Source: Bryum argenteum | Lineage: Eukaryota; Streptophyta; Bryopsida; Bryales; Bryaceae | NCBI GenBank assembly: GCA_037043015.1 | Contig: CM073327.1 | Coordinates: 6,616,727 to 6,680,726, forward strand | Direction: 5' to 3' | DNA: 64,000 nucleotides | Part shown: positions 47,048 to 59,959 of the stretch, in pieces | Layout: the number at the start of each line of letters is the position of its first letter | Numbering within the stretch: position 1 is the stretch's first letter | Made by a program: the position numbers and the translations under genes | The notes under the pieces: model-generated | Told to the model about the DNA's origin: nothing | The model's input: the letters and a program-made list of their open reading frames with translations, nothing else | Databases searched by the model: none

Positions 47048-47225
47048 AAGAGAGACGCTTTACATGGAGAGTCAAGCGTACATTGGGTCGATGAAGAGCA
47101 AAAATTCTCTCAACGTGATTGGTCCATCTTTTGAACTACAAGTAATGAAATAATCACATTGACAGAATTTCTGCCCTCCATCCACTCCATGCTCAGCTTG
47201 ACTCCCCATGTAAAGCGTCCACAAA
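47048..47225. mobile_element. Foldback MITE upstream of polyubiquitin gene 2
   Basis: The left arm GACGCTTTACATGGAGAGTC (AAGC) is the near complement of the right arm GCTTGACTCCCCATGTAAAGCGTC, and pairing continues inward (TTCTCTCAACGTGATTGG with CACATTGACAGAATTTC). A half copy lies at 45664-45760. Confidence 0.6.
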
Positions 47226-47578
47226 ACCCTTCCAAAGGCGCCCTTGAATGGTCCTATTGAAGATACTCTAAGAAATTCCAGCAGCCAAAAATAACGTTAC
47301 CGTGTCATCCTTGGCGAAGCTACACCCGAAATTCCGGCCAATCATTGCCGATAACGTCATCGGAAAGCCACGTCATCGGCACTTGTTTCCAGCACCTTCT
47401 TCTCTTTTCTATTCTCGCTGCATTTCTTTAATTTGCAAGCAACACGGTCCGGCCGTCTTCAATCATCCACAAACTCTCATCCAAATCACTGTCGGTTCGT
47501 TCCTCGAGAGCAAATTATCATCCAGTTCATTCGTTGTATCGACTTCCTCGAACGTCCCGAATGACCGGCCTCCTGGTG

Positions 47579-47585
47579 TATAAGA
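47579..47585 (+). promoter_or_regulatory. TATA box of polyubiquitin gene 2
   Basis: TATAAGA within GTATAAGAACCCTA, 125 bp before the ATG, same context as in polyubiquitin gene 1. Confidence 0.65.
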
Positions 47586-47697
47586 ACCCTATAGCTCCGG
47601 TTCACCCCCCAGATTGTTTTCTGTTCAGTGTCGTGAGTGCAGCAATTGGGGGATCAGCGGCAGTTGGTGTATCGGAAATTTGTGAGGGAGTGAGTAG

Positions 47698-49077
<1,380 letters not shown>

Positions 49078-51584
49078 CTGGCGTCGAAGTTTTCAACGAA
49101 GTATGGCATTGTATAGAATTAGTGGCATGTAAAGTGTTTGGAAAACTTGAATAGAAATCAGCTTTGCCGCTTTGGCCTTCACTTCAATTGATTATCTGTA
49201 TGGCGCCCATGATTGTCCACCTTACTTTTTATAATATATCTCACTGCAGAATAAAATTGAATGAAAAAACTTGTACTCGACGATCATGTTCGATGTTCAG
49301 TCACAGTTTGGTGTTTGATTCTGAATCTTTCCCAACTGCTATTGTAGAGAGGCAAGTGTCATACAATGTGGTCATGTGATGAGGGATGAAATGAAAAGTG
49401 AGCGAATGAAGTTTACCATTCCGAACTGTTGGCCGTTGCTTTATAAAGGATGATTGAATGTAGGTGGATACTTGTGAATGATTGGTAAGAGTGGGCAGAA
49501 GGTGAAGATGCGGGAATCATGTCAGAGAATTAAGCAGGTGATTATTCGTCGACGAAGTGCGGCTGCCACTAGATTGGATACGACTCTTCCACGTCAAGTG
49601 GATGTGTGTGGCATCTTCGCACATGAGGGGTGCAGAAATCACGCATTTCCTCGAGTTGTGAGATTCTTTTGGAGAATCTTATCATTGGAGATTGTTACGA
49701 TTCTTCCATGTCAAGTTCATGTGTGTAGCATCTTTGCACATGAGAGGTGCAGAAATTACGTATTCCAATGTGTTGTGAGATTCTTTTGGAGAATCATATC
49801 ATTGGAGATTGTGATTGGAGATTGTTGATTGGAGATTGTCTTCATTTTCCTTCCTCCTCTCAACAGAGATCATTTCAATGCTACAGTGTGAGAATCTTTT
49901 CACATGCACATTTGATTCCGTTGACGCCCAAGATTGTAAGGTTATTGAAGGAATCATGGCTTCTTAGAATTTTTAGTTCAAGACCGAACGTTACCATGTC
50001 ACCAAGGCATATAAAAACAAGAGAGTGAGTTCATTGAAACAAAGGTAGAAACCATGGAACATAACAATACTTCAAACTTTTTCTCTACCCAACACATTAA
50101 AATTTGTGACTCAAATTTGTGACTCGCAAGAAAGACTACAACTGTTGCATTGGACTAAAAAGACTACAACTCTAAACATTAAAATAGTTGCATCCTCAGT
50201 GAATGAACAAAGCTTGTTTCTCAGCAACCCTCACAAGTCAGAAACAGAAACTCCCTCCTTTACTTAGGGTTCAAGGCCTCTGAAACAAAAACCGTAATTC
50301 TCAATCATTAAGTACCCAATCTCATTGCTAGACTTAATTGCCACCCCTTGTCCCCTTGTCCAACTCTCAGTTTTTTTTCCCCCTCTCTTTAAAGTTGTTT
50401 CTTCTACTTGTCTCTATTTGATTTTCGTATCGTTTGGTAGGATTTGTTTTGAATGTGACATCCAATATTTAAGGCAAGTAGTTTGTAGGTTTTATTTTGT
50501 ATTGCGAGTGACATGCTGATTGAGAATTGGTTGAACGAATGCGAACATATAGAATTTTGAAGTGATGGCCTCATTAATATTGGAAATTATTTCTATGAGG
50601 TGGGCGTAGTACTGTATTTTTAAGGCCTTACTTGAACTATTACATTTTTAGATTTTTGTTTTTACACTATGATCTAGGATACGGTTGGTAGAATTAAGCC
50701 TCATGAGGTGTTGTTGGAAGTGGGTATTTTGTGAAAAACAATCGGATCGCAAAGTGGGTGAACGGATCTTGAGATTTTGAATTTTCAAGTATTTATGACC
50801 CCCAACTCACCACAAATTTAAAAAATGACCTAATTTTAAATAGAGGAGAAAAAGCACAGGGCATCGTCAAAGTATTCAAGCATGACAGCGTCGTAAAGGC
50901 ATACTAGTCCCCTCATTGAAGTGTTTTCAAAACCATTGTTATTTTTTCCCATAGAGTTTATAAACATGTGCAATAAAGTTTCAAAGTGGCTCTTGGAAAT
51001 CTTTTGGATCCCAGGCCTCTTTTAAGTGTACAATTCCATATTAGAGCTATAAGAAAGACATATTACCAAAGTGACAAATGCTAGTAAATTTGTAAATTAA
51101 AATTATTTGAAACCACAAAGCATGATGGACAGTTGGGCAACCTGTCAAAATCAACGGAAAAATCAACAACATCCACAACATCAAGGAGACGGGACCGACG
51201 GTGATTCGAGGCAACCTCGACCATTTCGAAGGGCCAAATTGATGTTTTTGAGGGCCTTTGAAAAAGTACCTGAGAGTTTCCCACCCATTCACAAAACATA
51301 ATTTATTTTGTTTTGCATTCAAGAAGTGAACTTGCAAACAATAGCCTAACTAATGTAGAGGGTATGAGATGTTGCTGCATAGTGACCTATGCAGCAACCC
51401 ATAAATTAATTAGTCTCAAGCCTTTTTTTATGCCACATGGATCCCCTTGAGGGGATGCCACATGGACCCATGAGTGATATTACATATTATTTATATTTAA
51501 TTCCATGAATGAGCCCTCAGCCCCAGCCCTCTTGTACTTTCGATGGAAGGAAGTAGTTACAAACAATAGGGGATAAATCTCCTC
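49078..51584. other. Intergenic, no gene recognised
   Basis: The 3' UTR of polyubiquitin 2 is followed by AT-rich DNA. At 49580-49815 a unit of about 116 bp is duplicated in tandem (GATTCTTCCA, GTGTGT(G/A)GCATCTT, GCACATGAG, GTGAGATTCTTTTGGAGAATC) and followed by short GATTGGAGATTGT repeats. Frames near 51050-51340 are open on both strands but unrecognised. Confidence 0.45.
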
Positions 51585-51722
51585 CCCCAAGACTCCCCAC
51601 CCAAGACTCCGCCCCTAGACCCTGCTCCCAAGACCCCACACCAAGACCCCTGCCCAAGACCTCGCACCAAGACCCCTGCCCAAGACCCCTAACCAAGACC
51701 CCCCGCCCCAAGACCCCCTGTT
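51585..51722. repeat. C-rich minisatellite
   Basis: Eight to nine imperfect copies of a CCCAAGACCCCTG-like unit of 13-18 bp, strongly strand-asymmetric (C and A rich on plus). No coding role seen. Confidence 0.85.
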
Positions 51723-52326
51723 GGACCCTCTTCTCCGAATTTGCCGGCGTGAAATGCGGACCGCATTTCTGGAGCATGAGTGAGATTTTGGGAGATAGCC
51801 TAACTAATGTAGAGGGTATTTAAAAAACTATATTAGGGTGCGGTTCTGATATGGGTACCCCCTCCTAAATAGTGTAATTTTTTTGAAACTACTTTTTTGA
51901 TAAACAATCAATATTGAAAAATTATTCTAACTAGATGGTATTATAGGTGACATGGCTATAGTTGTATACATGTAGTTAAAAAAGGATTTTTTGGCACATA
52001 TTTGATGAATTAAACATAGGTCACACATAATGAGACGCGTCTTAGTGGTACCCATATAAGAACCGTACCCATTATGTGCCTTTTTTGGAGACAAAAAATG
52101 GATGGAGGAGAAAAAAACAAGTGTCTACACTGTACATTGTTCAAAATATAAATATGTTAGCGTTGAAGGGTCAAGCATTGGGAACCGTACCTTGTCCAAA
52201 TAACGAATTTTTGGGCGCCTAGGGGTTAATAATCTTATGAAATTCCTTATCTGCATCAACCCTAAAAAGTGAACCTCTCATCAAGAGACGCAATAATATT
52301 TGACTTGGATACCTGAAGCAAGCTGA
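51723..52326. other. Upstream region of unknown gene A
   Basis: AT-rich. A right end of the TTAA family (CGCCTAGGGGTTAA) occurs at about 52208-52229 without a recognisable partner. The proximal promoter of gene A follows. Confidence 0.4.
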
Positions 52327-52333
52327 TATAAAG
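52327..52333 (+). promoter_or_regulatory. TATA box of unknown gene A
   Basis: TATAAAG in GATATAAAGG, 114 bp before the ATG of gene A, a normal plant position for TATA plus 5' leader. Confidence 0.55.
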
Positions 52334-52440
52334 GTTCGCGAGCGCTCTTGACGGACAAGCCTCTTGGGTCTTACAGCGAGAGCTTTTAATCTTGAGACTT
52401 AGATTTCTATTCATTGTCTTGTGCTTTTACGTTGATAGCT

Positions 52441-53802
52441 ATGGGAAACGCCGCAGCAAAACCTATCGGTGCTAGCTCGTTGCGAGCACCTCCTCCACCT
52501 CCGTGTTTTGATAATGGTGACTCTCGTCTTTTTGCGGCTCAAGGTTTTCCGGACATTGAAACTAATGCATTCGCAACACTTCCTCCATCTCGTGCACCAC
52601 GTAGTGGCAATGTTCATGTTGCGACTAGTGAAGTTTTCCAGGTCTTTATTGGGGATTACATATGGTGTGGTGTTGAGCGATTGGACATGTTGCTTTCCAA
52701 CTTTTGCGCTATCGTCGAGGTAAATAATTCCACAACCTTTTTTCATTGTGTAGAAACCCTAGGAAGGATTTTTTCGTCACTATATGCACTCAATTAAACC
52801 ACATGCTTCTTGAAAAACGCTCATGATGTAGCATTCGATGCTGCTTTTTAACTTTTTCTGTCATCCTGTATTCACAGATCCAAGCGTTTACTGAATGAAA
52901 TAAGCAATCAATGTAGTCTTATTTTTTTGTTAGAAGATGCATCTGAAAACGGTGTAGATAAACTATTGCTAATTGTTGTACACGTTCTCTCGCAGAAAAA
53001 TGCTCGTGGGCTTGGGTATATCACGGCGGGTTATAAGATCTGGTGCTTGGGACTAGCAAGCAGCGACCGCAGGCATCGGATCGGTCTGAGCATGAGCAGC
53101 ACACTCGGAGACGTGCTGCGATGTATCAACGCCAAGCCCGACATGAACCTTCAGTTGGAGGCAATCGTACGACCCATCAAGGAGGCCACGATCCCCATGG
53201 CTGAGTGGATTCGGAAGGGAACATTCGTCAGCTCACTCAATTATGATGACTTCAACCTCGACCTCATGAGTGACAGTGACAACCACGATGATGTCCAGGA
53301 CGATGCCTTGCCAGCCACTGTCGCCTCTGACGATAACATTCAGAAGTTGGTGGCCAAGTCTCTCGTTTCTGCGAAGCAGTCTCCCGATCCGAAGGTTGTG
53401 GTGGGAAAGAGGAGTAACGGCACCGTCACCGAAAAGAAGAAGGAACCTGTCAACACCTATCTAAGACGGAAGCGTACCAAGATTGGACAAACACTACCTG
53501 ATCCTGATCCTGGACTCCAGAACAATCTGCTGAGCCGGGGCCCTGGACTCCAGCATTCGGGACCCTATGGCACTCAGCCATGGGACTTCGATGAGGGATT
53601 CGAGTTTATGCAGAAGGGGGCATCCTTGGACACTTCGTCGCGCCCCTGGGTCACACACACTGGGCCACTTCGCAGCAGCACCGGTACTCGGTACCCTGGG
53701 ACACCGATACGTGCTCTGACTCGGGATCCCGGGACAGTTTATCCCGGAATAGTTCGTGCAGCCGGAGCACTCTGCTCGGGCACTTCGAGCTCGGAATCCT
53801 AG
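52441..53802 (+). CDS. Unknown protein A, N-myristoylation-type N-terminus (new family with gene B)
   Basis: I do not recognise this family. Exon 1 (52441-52719) and exon 2 (52996-53802) join in phase 0 with GTAAAT and CGCAG borders, giving 361 residues. The N-terminus MGNAAAKP resembles the myristoylated start of protein kinase A catalytic subunit (MGNAAAAKK). A Pro-rich stretch and VFQVFIGDYIWCGVERLDML with LSNFCAIVE follow. The core at 94-157 (KNARGLGYIT, KIWCLGLAS, HRIGL, MSSTLGDVLRC, LQLEAIVRPIKEA) is 52/64 identical to gene B at the same exon position. The C-terminus contains DDNIQKLVAKSLVS, a basic patch LRRKRTKIG and a Pro/Gly/Thr-rich tail of low-complexity GGGACACTTCG-type DNA repeats. 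No transmembrane segment is visible. Conservation with gene B across the splice junction argues for a real gene. Confidence 0.7.
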
Positions 53803-54299
53803 GAACCCGTGACTCTCAGACGGGGACTCCTGCACAATTTGCGGAGTTAGAGCTTGTGGCTTTGGGACAGTGGGGAGGGGGAGGGGGGACTCACGGCACT
53901 TTGCCACAAGGGAAATTGGGTTCCTACTTGCAAATGTAATTGTTGCGAGCTTTTAAGAAAGTTAAGAAGTTGAAGTTGATATGCTTAAAGGAAATGGTAA
54001 CATTCCTTGTGTGCGATCTTATAATCTGAGCACTTCATATTTCTAGAATTTTGTATGAATCGGTGTTGTGTTTTATGATTTTGTAATGGTCTCACTCTTA
54101 CACTCTATATGTATGAATAGTTAAATGCACAACTGGTAGAAAATGGTTCAACCGTACATAAGAACCAAAAACATTATCATGCATAAGAACCAAAAACATT
54201 ATCATGCATATACTCTACGTTGTGATAGCATCTTTCTCTTGTTATCTTTTGCAATTTGTGCTTAAAGTGTAGAAAGATATCACGGTTTCCACTATTTTG
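53803..54299. other. 3' flank of gene A
   Basis: Probable 3' UTR. A G-rich tract (GGGGAGGGGGAGGGGGG type) at 53870-53890, then GCAAATGTAATTGTTGC, which recurs at 54846-54863 in the downstream relic. Confidence 0.45.
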
Positions 54300-54900
54300 T
54301 CTGACTTTTTTTTTTCAATCTGTCTGTCTCTCAATCACATGAAAGGATTTTTGCCATTCATAGGCCTCACAAACCGCTCAGTGACTCCCTTTCTAAAGCG
54401 TCGCTCATTACGTCTAACTATTTTCACATGGCTCACTACGTCTAACTATTTTCACATTTCACCGGAGAAGCTTGCAGAGCTTACAATCTCTAATTCTGGC
54501 AACCTGCAACACCCTCAATAAATATCACTCACTGCCGGACACTTTGCTGCGCGTGGGCTCTGGACTCTACGTCTCTTCTCCGCCATTTCACTCGTTTCTC
54601 TCAGACCCTGAGGAACGGAGGGCACCTTGGGACACTTCGCCTCGCCGGGGCACTTCGCGGCATCGGAACTCCCGACTGTGGGACGAAGATCCGCACACGG
54701 ACTCTGGATCCCGGGACAATTCGCAGACCCGGGACTCGGGATGAGACTCGGACACTTCGCCGAGCGAGGAGCCGGCAATACGTTGGGGGCACTTCCTGCT
54801 CCCGCAGCAGGGATACTAAGACGCTGAGGAACTCAATTTCTCTTTTGCAAATGTAATTGTTGCAAGAATGTCAAGAAATTTTGAAGTTTGATGTTGCAAG
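54300..54900 (+). pseudogene. Truncated relic of the A/B gene family
   Basis: 54330-54420 matches the 5' flank of gene B at 57005-57080 (CACATGA-AGG, ATAGGCCTCA, AAACCGCTCA-like, AAAGCGTC). 54530-54900 matches the 3' part of gene A (GGACACTTCG, GACTCGGGATCCCGGGAC-like blocks, then TTTTGCAAATGTAATTGTTG). The conserved exon 1 and core are missing, so this is an internally deleted third family member. It shows that the family expanded by tandem duplication. Confidence 0.5.
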
Positions 54901-56224
54901 TAATTAGATGCTTACACATATATGGTTGTTTTCCTTGTAATTTGAGTACTTTAAATTTCCCGTAATCTACAGAAATTGTTGTTGTCTATTGAGATGCTCG
55001 CTCATACACTATACATGTATGCATGAATGTTATGTACGAATGCAATCTCATGTCAATTTGCGAGGATGTTGAGAGATTTGAAGAAGTTGAAGTGTAAGGA
55101 AGTTTATATGCCTACAGAAATGATTACACATGGTGCTCTTCCATGTGAGCTCCTTTTAAATTGAGAGCACTAAATTTCGTTAAATCAATATATGAGTTGG
55201 GATGTTGGGTGGACGCACACTAGAGTGGCACACTTATGAACATGTACTCATATTACCAATTAAATTTGTACTGAAAGCCAACGATCTTGGAACTCCTCGC
55301 ATCTTTGGGTACTATGGGTAGTCCATTCTTTTTTATGGGTACTCCACACCTGGGCATGTCGCATTAAGTGCACAAGATATCTCAAATCTCTGGGAATCTC
55401 CGTCAATTTTAGATTGGCCTCCACCTTTCACAATAAGCCAGATTTGGCTTTGAATGATTTGATTTTGTGCACTAGCGATCACGAGTTTTACGGCATATCA
55501 TTTAAGTTTTAGGTTGAACAGACACTACATTTACACGAACCTGTATGGTTGCGTATTCTTATTCTTCTTTTAAACATTTGATTTGAATGGTTTAATGTAA
55601 TAAATCACTGTTGGCAGCCACCCTTGTCTTCTTATCAAAAAAATTTGCAATTTGTGCTTAATATACTTATAAATGAAAAGATTATGTAGTTTCCACTATA
55701 TTGTTTCTAATATCAATTTTGTTAAAATAGCAATATTCCATGTGCCATTTTCCCCTAAGTTCTAAATGTGCCATTTCATTTTACAAGCATATTTTTGAAA
55801 TTCAATTCAAGACTATCTAGGCGTCCATAATATTAACTCGTTTCTATAATATCACAAAAATATCTTAAAATAACACAATTTTAATTTGACATTTAAAAAC
55901 GAAGGGGAATATCTCAAAAACATTGAGGTTCTCTATTTATTAATTTTAAGTATGAATAGTGGTGACCACAAGAGTTTTTTCCATCGAATTGCTCAAAGGA
56001 AGTAGTTCAACACTTCCTATCTAATTACTCCTTCTTTTAGTTGTGAAAAATAACTAATCTTTGTGAACAAATCGTGAAAATCGAACCAATTTACTACTAG
56101 TGGTCACGAGTGATTCATCGACCTCTACATTTTTACTTTGTTTTTGAAATTCAAAATTGTTAAAAATACACTTGTGAGCAAAATCGTTTAAAATTTTCAA
56201 AATTATTAAAATCAATTTTTCATT
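54901..56224. other. AT-rich intergenic DNA
   Basis: No gene, RNA or clear mobile element recognised. Very low GC content. Confidence 0.5.
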
Positions 56225-56665
56225 ATGGAAATTTCAATTTCTAGAATTACATTATGGAACTTATTTATTTGCTTATTTTCTTATTTATTTATTTGCTTAA
56301 TTGCTTATTTATTTATTTATAATTTGCTTACTTATTTATTTGCTTACTTATTTATTTTCTTATTTCTTTATTTGCTATTTTGCTTATTTATTCATTTACT
56401 TGCTTATTTTCTTTCTTTTTTTTTTTTTCTTATTTGATTATTTGATTATTTATATATTTCTTTATTTTTTTTACTTAATTATTTGCTTATCTGCTTATTT
56501 ATTTATTTGCTTATTTGCCTCTTTACTTATTTTCTTATTCTCTTGTTTATTTATTTATTTAATTATTTGCTTATATATTTATTTATTTGCTTATTTATTT
56601 GCTTATTTATATGCTTATTTATTTGCTTATTTTCTTATTTTTTTCTTTATTTGCTTATTTGCCGT
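56225..56665. repeat. TTTGCTTATTTATT low-complexity tract
   Basis: About 400 bp of irregular repeats of TTGCTTATTTAT and TTATTTAT on a pure T/A/G/C-poor background. The apparent Leu/Ile/Tyr-rich proteins translated from it are artefacts of this repeat. Confidence 0.9.
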
Positions 56666-57054
56666 GGGCAGCATATGGGTTCAAGTTTCCCCTTCTTTCC
56701 AACATTTCATAAGATCATATGATTTCAAAACATTTCATTTTGGTAAAATTAAATTAAATTATATTAAGTGCTTTAAGGAGGTTCCCCGAACCTAATTTGG
56801 ATTAAGTGTTGGTGGGTGTGAAGGAGTCATTTGTCCTAACAATTTCCTCATTACAATCATTAATTTTAGATCCAGAGGCAAATTAATTTCTTGGAAACGA
56901 TTTACAAGTTGCTTACGCAAAGGAGTCCAACCATTGGTAAGGTCATTGAAGGACAAACATCCTCTCACCTAATGGGTCCATTAAAAAAAAAATTAAATAA
57001 GATTTATCACATGAGAGGGCTTTTGTTTTCCATAGGCCTCATAACTCGCTTGCC

Positions 57055-57360
57055 AACCTTTAGCGTAAAGCGTCCCTTCGCACGTACAGGCCACAGCTGT
57101 AACTCCACGTGTTGAGCGTCTCGTAATATGTGTAAGCCTCGTGCATGGTTTCACGCTGCGTGTAAATCGTCTTCTAGCACGTGTAGGCCTCACGCATTAG
57201 CTTCATGTGCAGTGCCTGCAAATCGTCTTGTAGTACGTATAGAGCTCACGCATAGTTTCACACGGTATGTAAAACGACTTGTAGTACACATAAGCCTCAG
57301 AGATGGCTTCGCACCGCATGTAAAGCGCTTCGTTGGTGTGCATTAGCTACATAAGCCTCT
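57055..57360. repeat. Degenerate tandem repeat of about 52 bp upstream of gene B
   Basis: Four to five imperfect units share GTAAA(T/A)CG(T/A)CTTGTAGTA, C(G/A)TATAAGCCTCA-like and GCATAGTTTCAC-like segments. The last unit ends about 85 bp before the ATG of gene B, so the array lies in its promoter or leader and may supply repeated regulatory sites. Confidence 0.7.
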
Positions 57361-57442
57361 CGGATCTTGCAAAATGAGCTCGTGATTTTGGGACTTCCAT
57401 TTTGCTTTTAGACTTTGCTTCAAGCTTCTTAGATTGGTAGCT

Positions 57443-59952
57443 ATGGGAAACGCCGGAGGAAAACCTCTCGATGCTACTTCGTTCCCAACTTTGATACGGG
57501 TCCTAATGCGGCAAGGTTGCGAGGACATCGAAGCTAGTGCAATCTCAACGCTTCTTCGACCTCCACCACCTACTTCCAACAATAGTGGCGATAATCTTGA
57601 TGTGGCAAGCGGAGTTTTCACCATCTTTATAGAAGATTTCGAATCGTGTGGAGTTCAACGACTAGATATGTTGCTTCTTGATTTCTGCACTATCGTTCAG
57701 GTAAACATTTCGAAAATCCCCAATTCCATTAAAATGGCGTTATACCGCTAAAATGGCACACCTCAACTTTCTGAACTATAGTTCGAAAACCATGTGATAT
57801 AACAGAATCTGAAGGTGATATTATGGAAAATGAGTGACGCACTACATAAAGGAGTGATATAATCTTAAAAATTGTGATATTACACAATATACCATTCCAT
57901 GTGAACACATGTGTAAGATTTGGTGTGACAAAATGGCTTGTGGCATAGTGCCATTTAATTTAACCCCTAAAGATCCTTGGGTGTTTTTGGGAGCTTAAAA
58001 CCTCAAAACTCCAATTCTCTACCTCTATGCACTTCAAGGGGTGCGAAACAATTTTTTTATTCTTTTCTTAACTTCCAACCGTAAGATCTTGTACCTAAGC
58101 CAATTTTCAGTATCTGATATAAAAATTGACCGTTGGATGTTTACCATTTGAGAGTTTATAACATCCAAAGTTTGTCTACGAAGTTTTTTTGGGCATTGTT
58201 GAGATTATTTTTGACACTTTTGGAGGCTGCCCTTGTAAAATTGGTACTCTTTTTGACTTGGGGCCCTTTGGAACTTAAGTAGTAATTTGGTCATGAACAT
58301 ATTTCCAAAAAAAAATCTCAAAAAAATACTAAATTTAAACTGCCCCAGTTCGGCTCGCAAACCAAGAATTGTTGTAGAAGACTCAAAAATTGGAATTTGG
58401 CTTTGTAAATTTTACCACATACACTTTGCAGTATAGGGAGCACCCATCAAAAAATTTAGGCAAAAATATTACTTTTAACCTATTCATCTAAGCTGCCCAA
58501 AATAGCAAAAGCCCGATTTGGTCCTCTTGGATCTTTAGGGGTTAATGAAATTGAGGTTGAAACCTTATTGCACAGAAACCCTATGAAGGAATTCAGTTAC
58601 AGAGTACATTGAGTTGAATGACATGTTTGTGGAAAAACGTTAACGATGTAGGATTTCTACTCCTTTCGTAAATTTGTGTGTCACCTTATGGTTACAGATG
58701 TAAGCGTTCATCGAGGTATAATGTCCATAGCCTTCTTTATCATAGCCGAAAAGTGTGCAAAGAAGCTTTTCAAGAATAGTGCATCGCTTACTGTTTCAAA
58801 CGTTTCATCGCTTACTGTTTCAAACGTTTCATCGCTTACTGTTTCAAACGTTTCACGCAGAAAAATGCGCATCACCTTGGCTACATTACGGAGGGCTCCA
58901 AGATCTGGTGCTTGGGACTTGCAAGCAGGGACCGCACCCATCGCATCGGTCTCAACATGAGCAGCACACTTGGCGACGTGCTCAGATGCATCAGCGACAA
59001 GCGCGACATTAAACTCCAGTTGGAGGCAATTGTACGACCCATCAAGGAGGCGCCACCACCACCCACAATCCCCAACGGGAACGCCAACATCAGAGCCTTC
59101 ATCTTAGTCCCCGATCTCGAAGCTCGACATGACGCCATCTCCGATCACTTCGGGCAAGTGCCTGCATGTTCCTATCCTCCTATGACTAGGGAACGGACCA
59201 AGCGAGTCGTCAACCCATTGCGTGATCCTACCTCCAAACAGGCGACTGGGAGATGGACCAGGCCAATCGTCGACTCATTCCTTGATTCTACTGCCGAACT
59301 CACGAGCTTTCCTGAGATTCCTCTTACAATGCAGGCTATCTCCCTGTTCTTCAAAGAAGCAGAACCGCCATCCATCGTCACTTGCAACAACAAGACCTCG
59401 ACCTTAGTCGCTCACCATGCTCCCATCACGAAGGCTGCAGCAGATGACAACCTCTCCTTAGTCCCAGCGTCAGCACGAGAGGAACTTATGGCAGGGTTGC
59501 AGAAGGAGAAACCCTTCCACGATCGGTGCCTCAAAGTCGAGAGCCAGAGCGACAAGCAACCTCAGTCGAAGGAAATCTTAAACCCCAACAGAGAAGGAGC
59601 ATCACCACCCACCATGACCGGCATCGACAATCCCTTGGTCGTCCTCAGCGATGCTGCAATCATCACCCAGGCTGAAGGCGACCCTGACGACAATCTTAAC
59701 AAGTTGGTGGCCAGTGATCTCATCATTTCTCTTGGAAACTTTTCAGAGGATGTGGACTTGGGGACACTTCACCACGCAGGCCACCCCCGGACGGAGGACT
59801 CTTGGGCAAGGCACCCTCGGACGAAGGACTCCTGGGCAGGCCATCCAAGTACGGAGGTCTCCCAGACGTTGGGTTCATGTCACTCCATGACACAATTGAG
59901 CCATTCCTCCTATCTCCAATCGGTGTTCAGTTTCATACGAAGGTCGACATAG
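57443..59952 (+). CDS. Unknown protein B, N-myristoylation-type N-terminus (paralogue of gene A)
   Basis: Paralogue of gene A with the same structure: exon 1 57443-57700 and exon 2 58861-59952, phase-0 junction, GTAAAC and ACGCAG borders, 449 residues. It starts MGNAGGKP. Shared segments are VFTIFIEDFESCGVQRLDML with LLDFCTIVQ and the core at 87-150 (LGYITEGSKIWCLGLAS, THRIGL, MSSTLGDVLRC, LQLEAIVRPIKEA). The long middle is Pro/Ser/Asp-rich and without known domains. Near the end DDNLNKLVASDLIISLGNFS matches gene A, followed by three 10-12-residue repeats (HPRTEDSWAR, HPRTKDSWAG, HPSTEVSQT). The 1160-bp intron holds a 578-bp TTAA-type element and a 24-bp triplication beside the acceptor. Sequence right after the stop derives from ubiquitin. 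Function is unknown; membrane association by myristoylation is inferred. Confidence 0.7.
57964..58541. mobile_element. TTAA-flanked element (family T, copy 5) inside the intron of gene B
   Basis: 578 bp. Ends are CCCCTAAAGATCC and TTGGATCTTTAGGGG, flanked by perfect TTAA on both sides (57960-57963, 58542-58545). Internal blocks are shared with copy 1 (ACCGTAAGATCTTGTACCTAA, ACCGTTGGATGTTT, GGAGGCTGCCCTTGTAAAAT). Gene A lacks it at the matching intron position, so the insertion postdates the A/B duplication. Confidence 0.7.
58782..58853. repeat. 24-bp x 3 tandem repeat at the gene B splice acceptor
   Basis: Three perfect copies of a 24-bp unit, CATCGCTTACTG followed by TTTCAAACGTTT, end 7 bp before exon 2 of gene B. 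The polypyrimidine/branch region is thus triplicated, which could offer several branch sites. Confidence 0.9.
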
Positions 59953-59959
59953 CACGTTT

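Noticed and set aside
52880..52900. Extra exon between exons 1 and 2 of genes A and B
   Set aside because: An acceptor-like CAGAT block is shared, but in phase it runs into stop codons in both genes, whereas direct joining of exon 1 to the AAAAATGC exon is in frame in both.
56301..56795. 164-codon Leu/Ile/Phe-rich frame resembling a membrane protein
   Set aside because: It derives from the TTTGCTTATTTATT repeat and is open in several frames for that reason.
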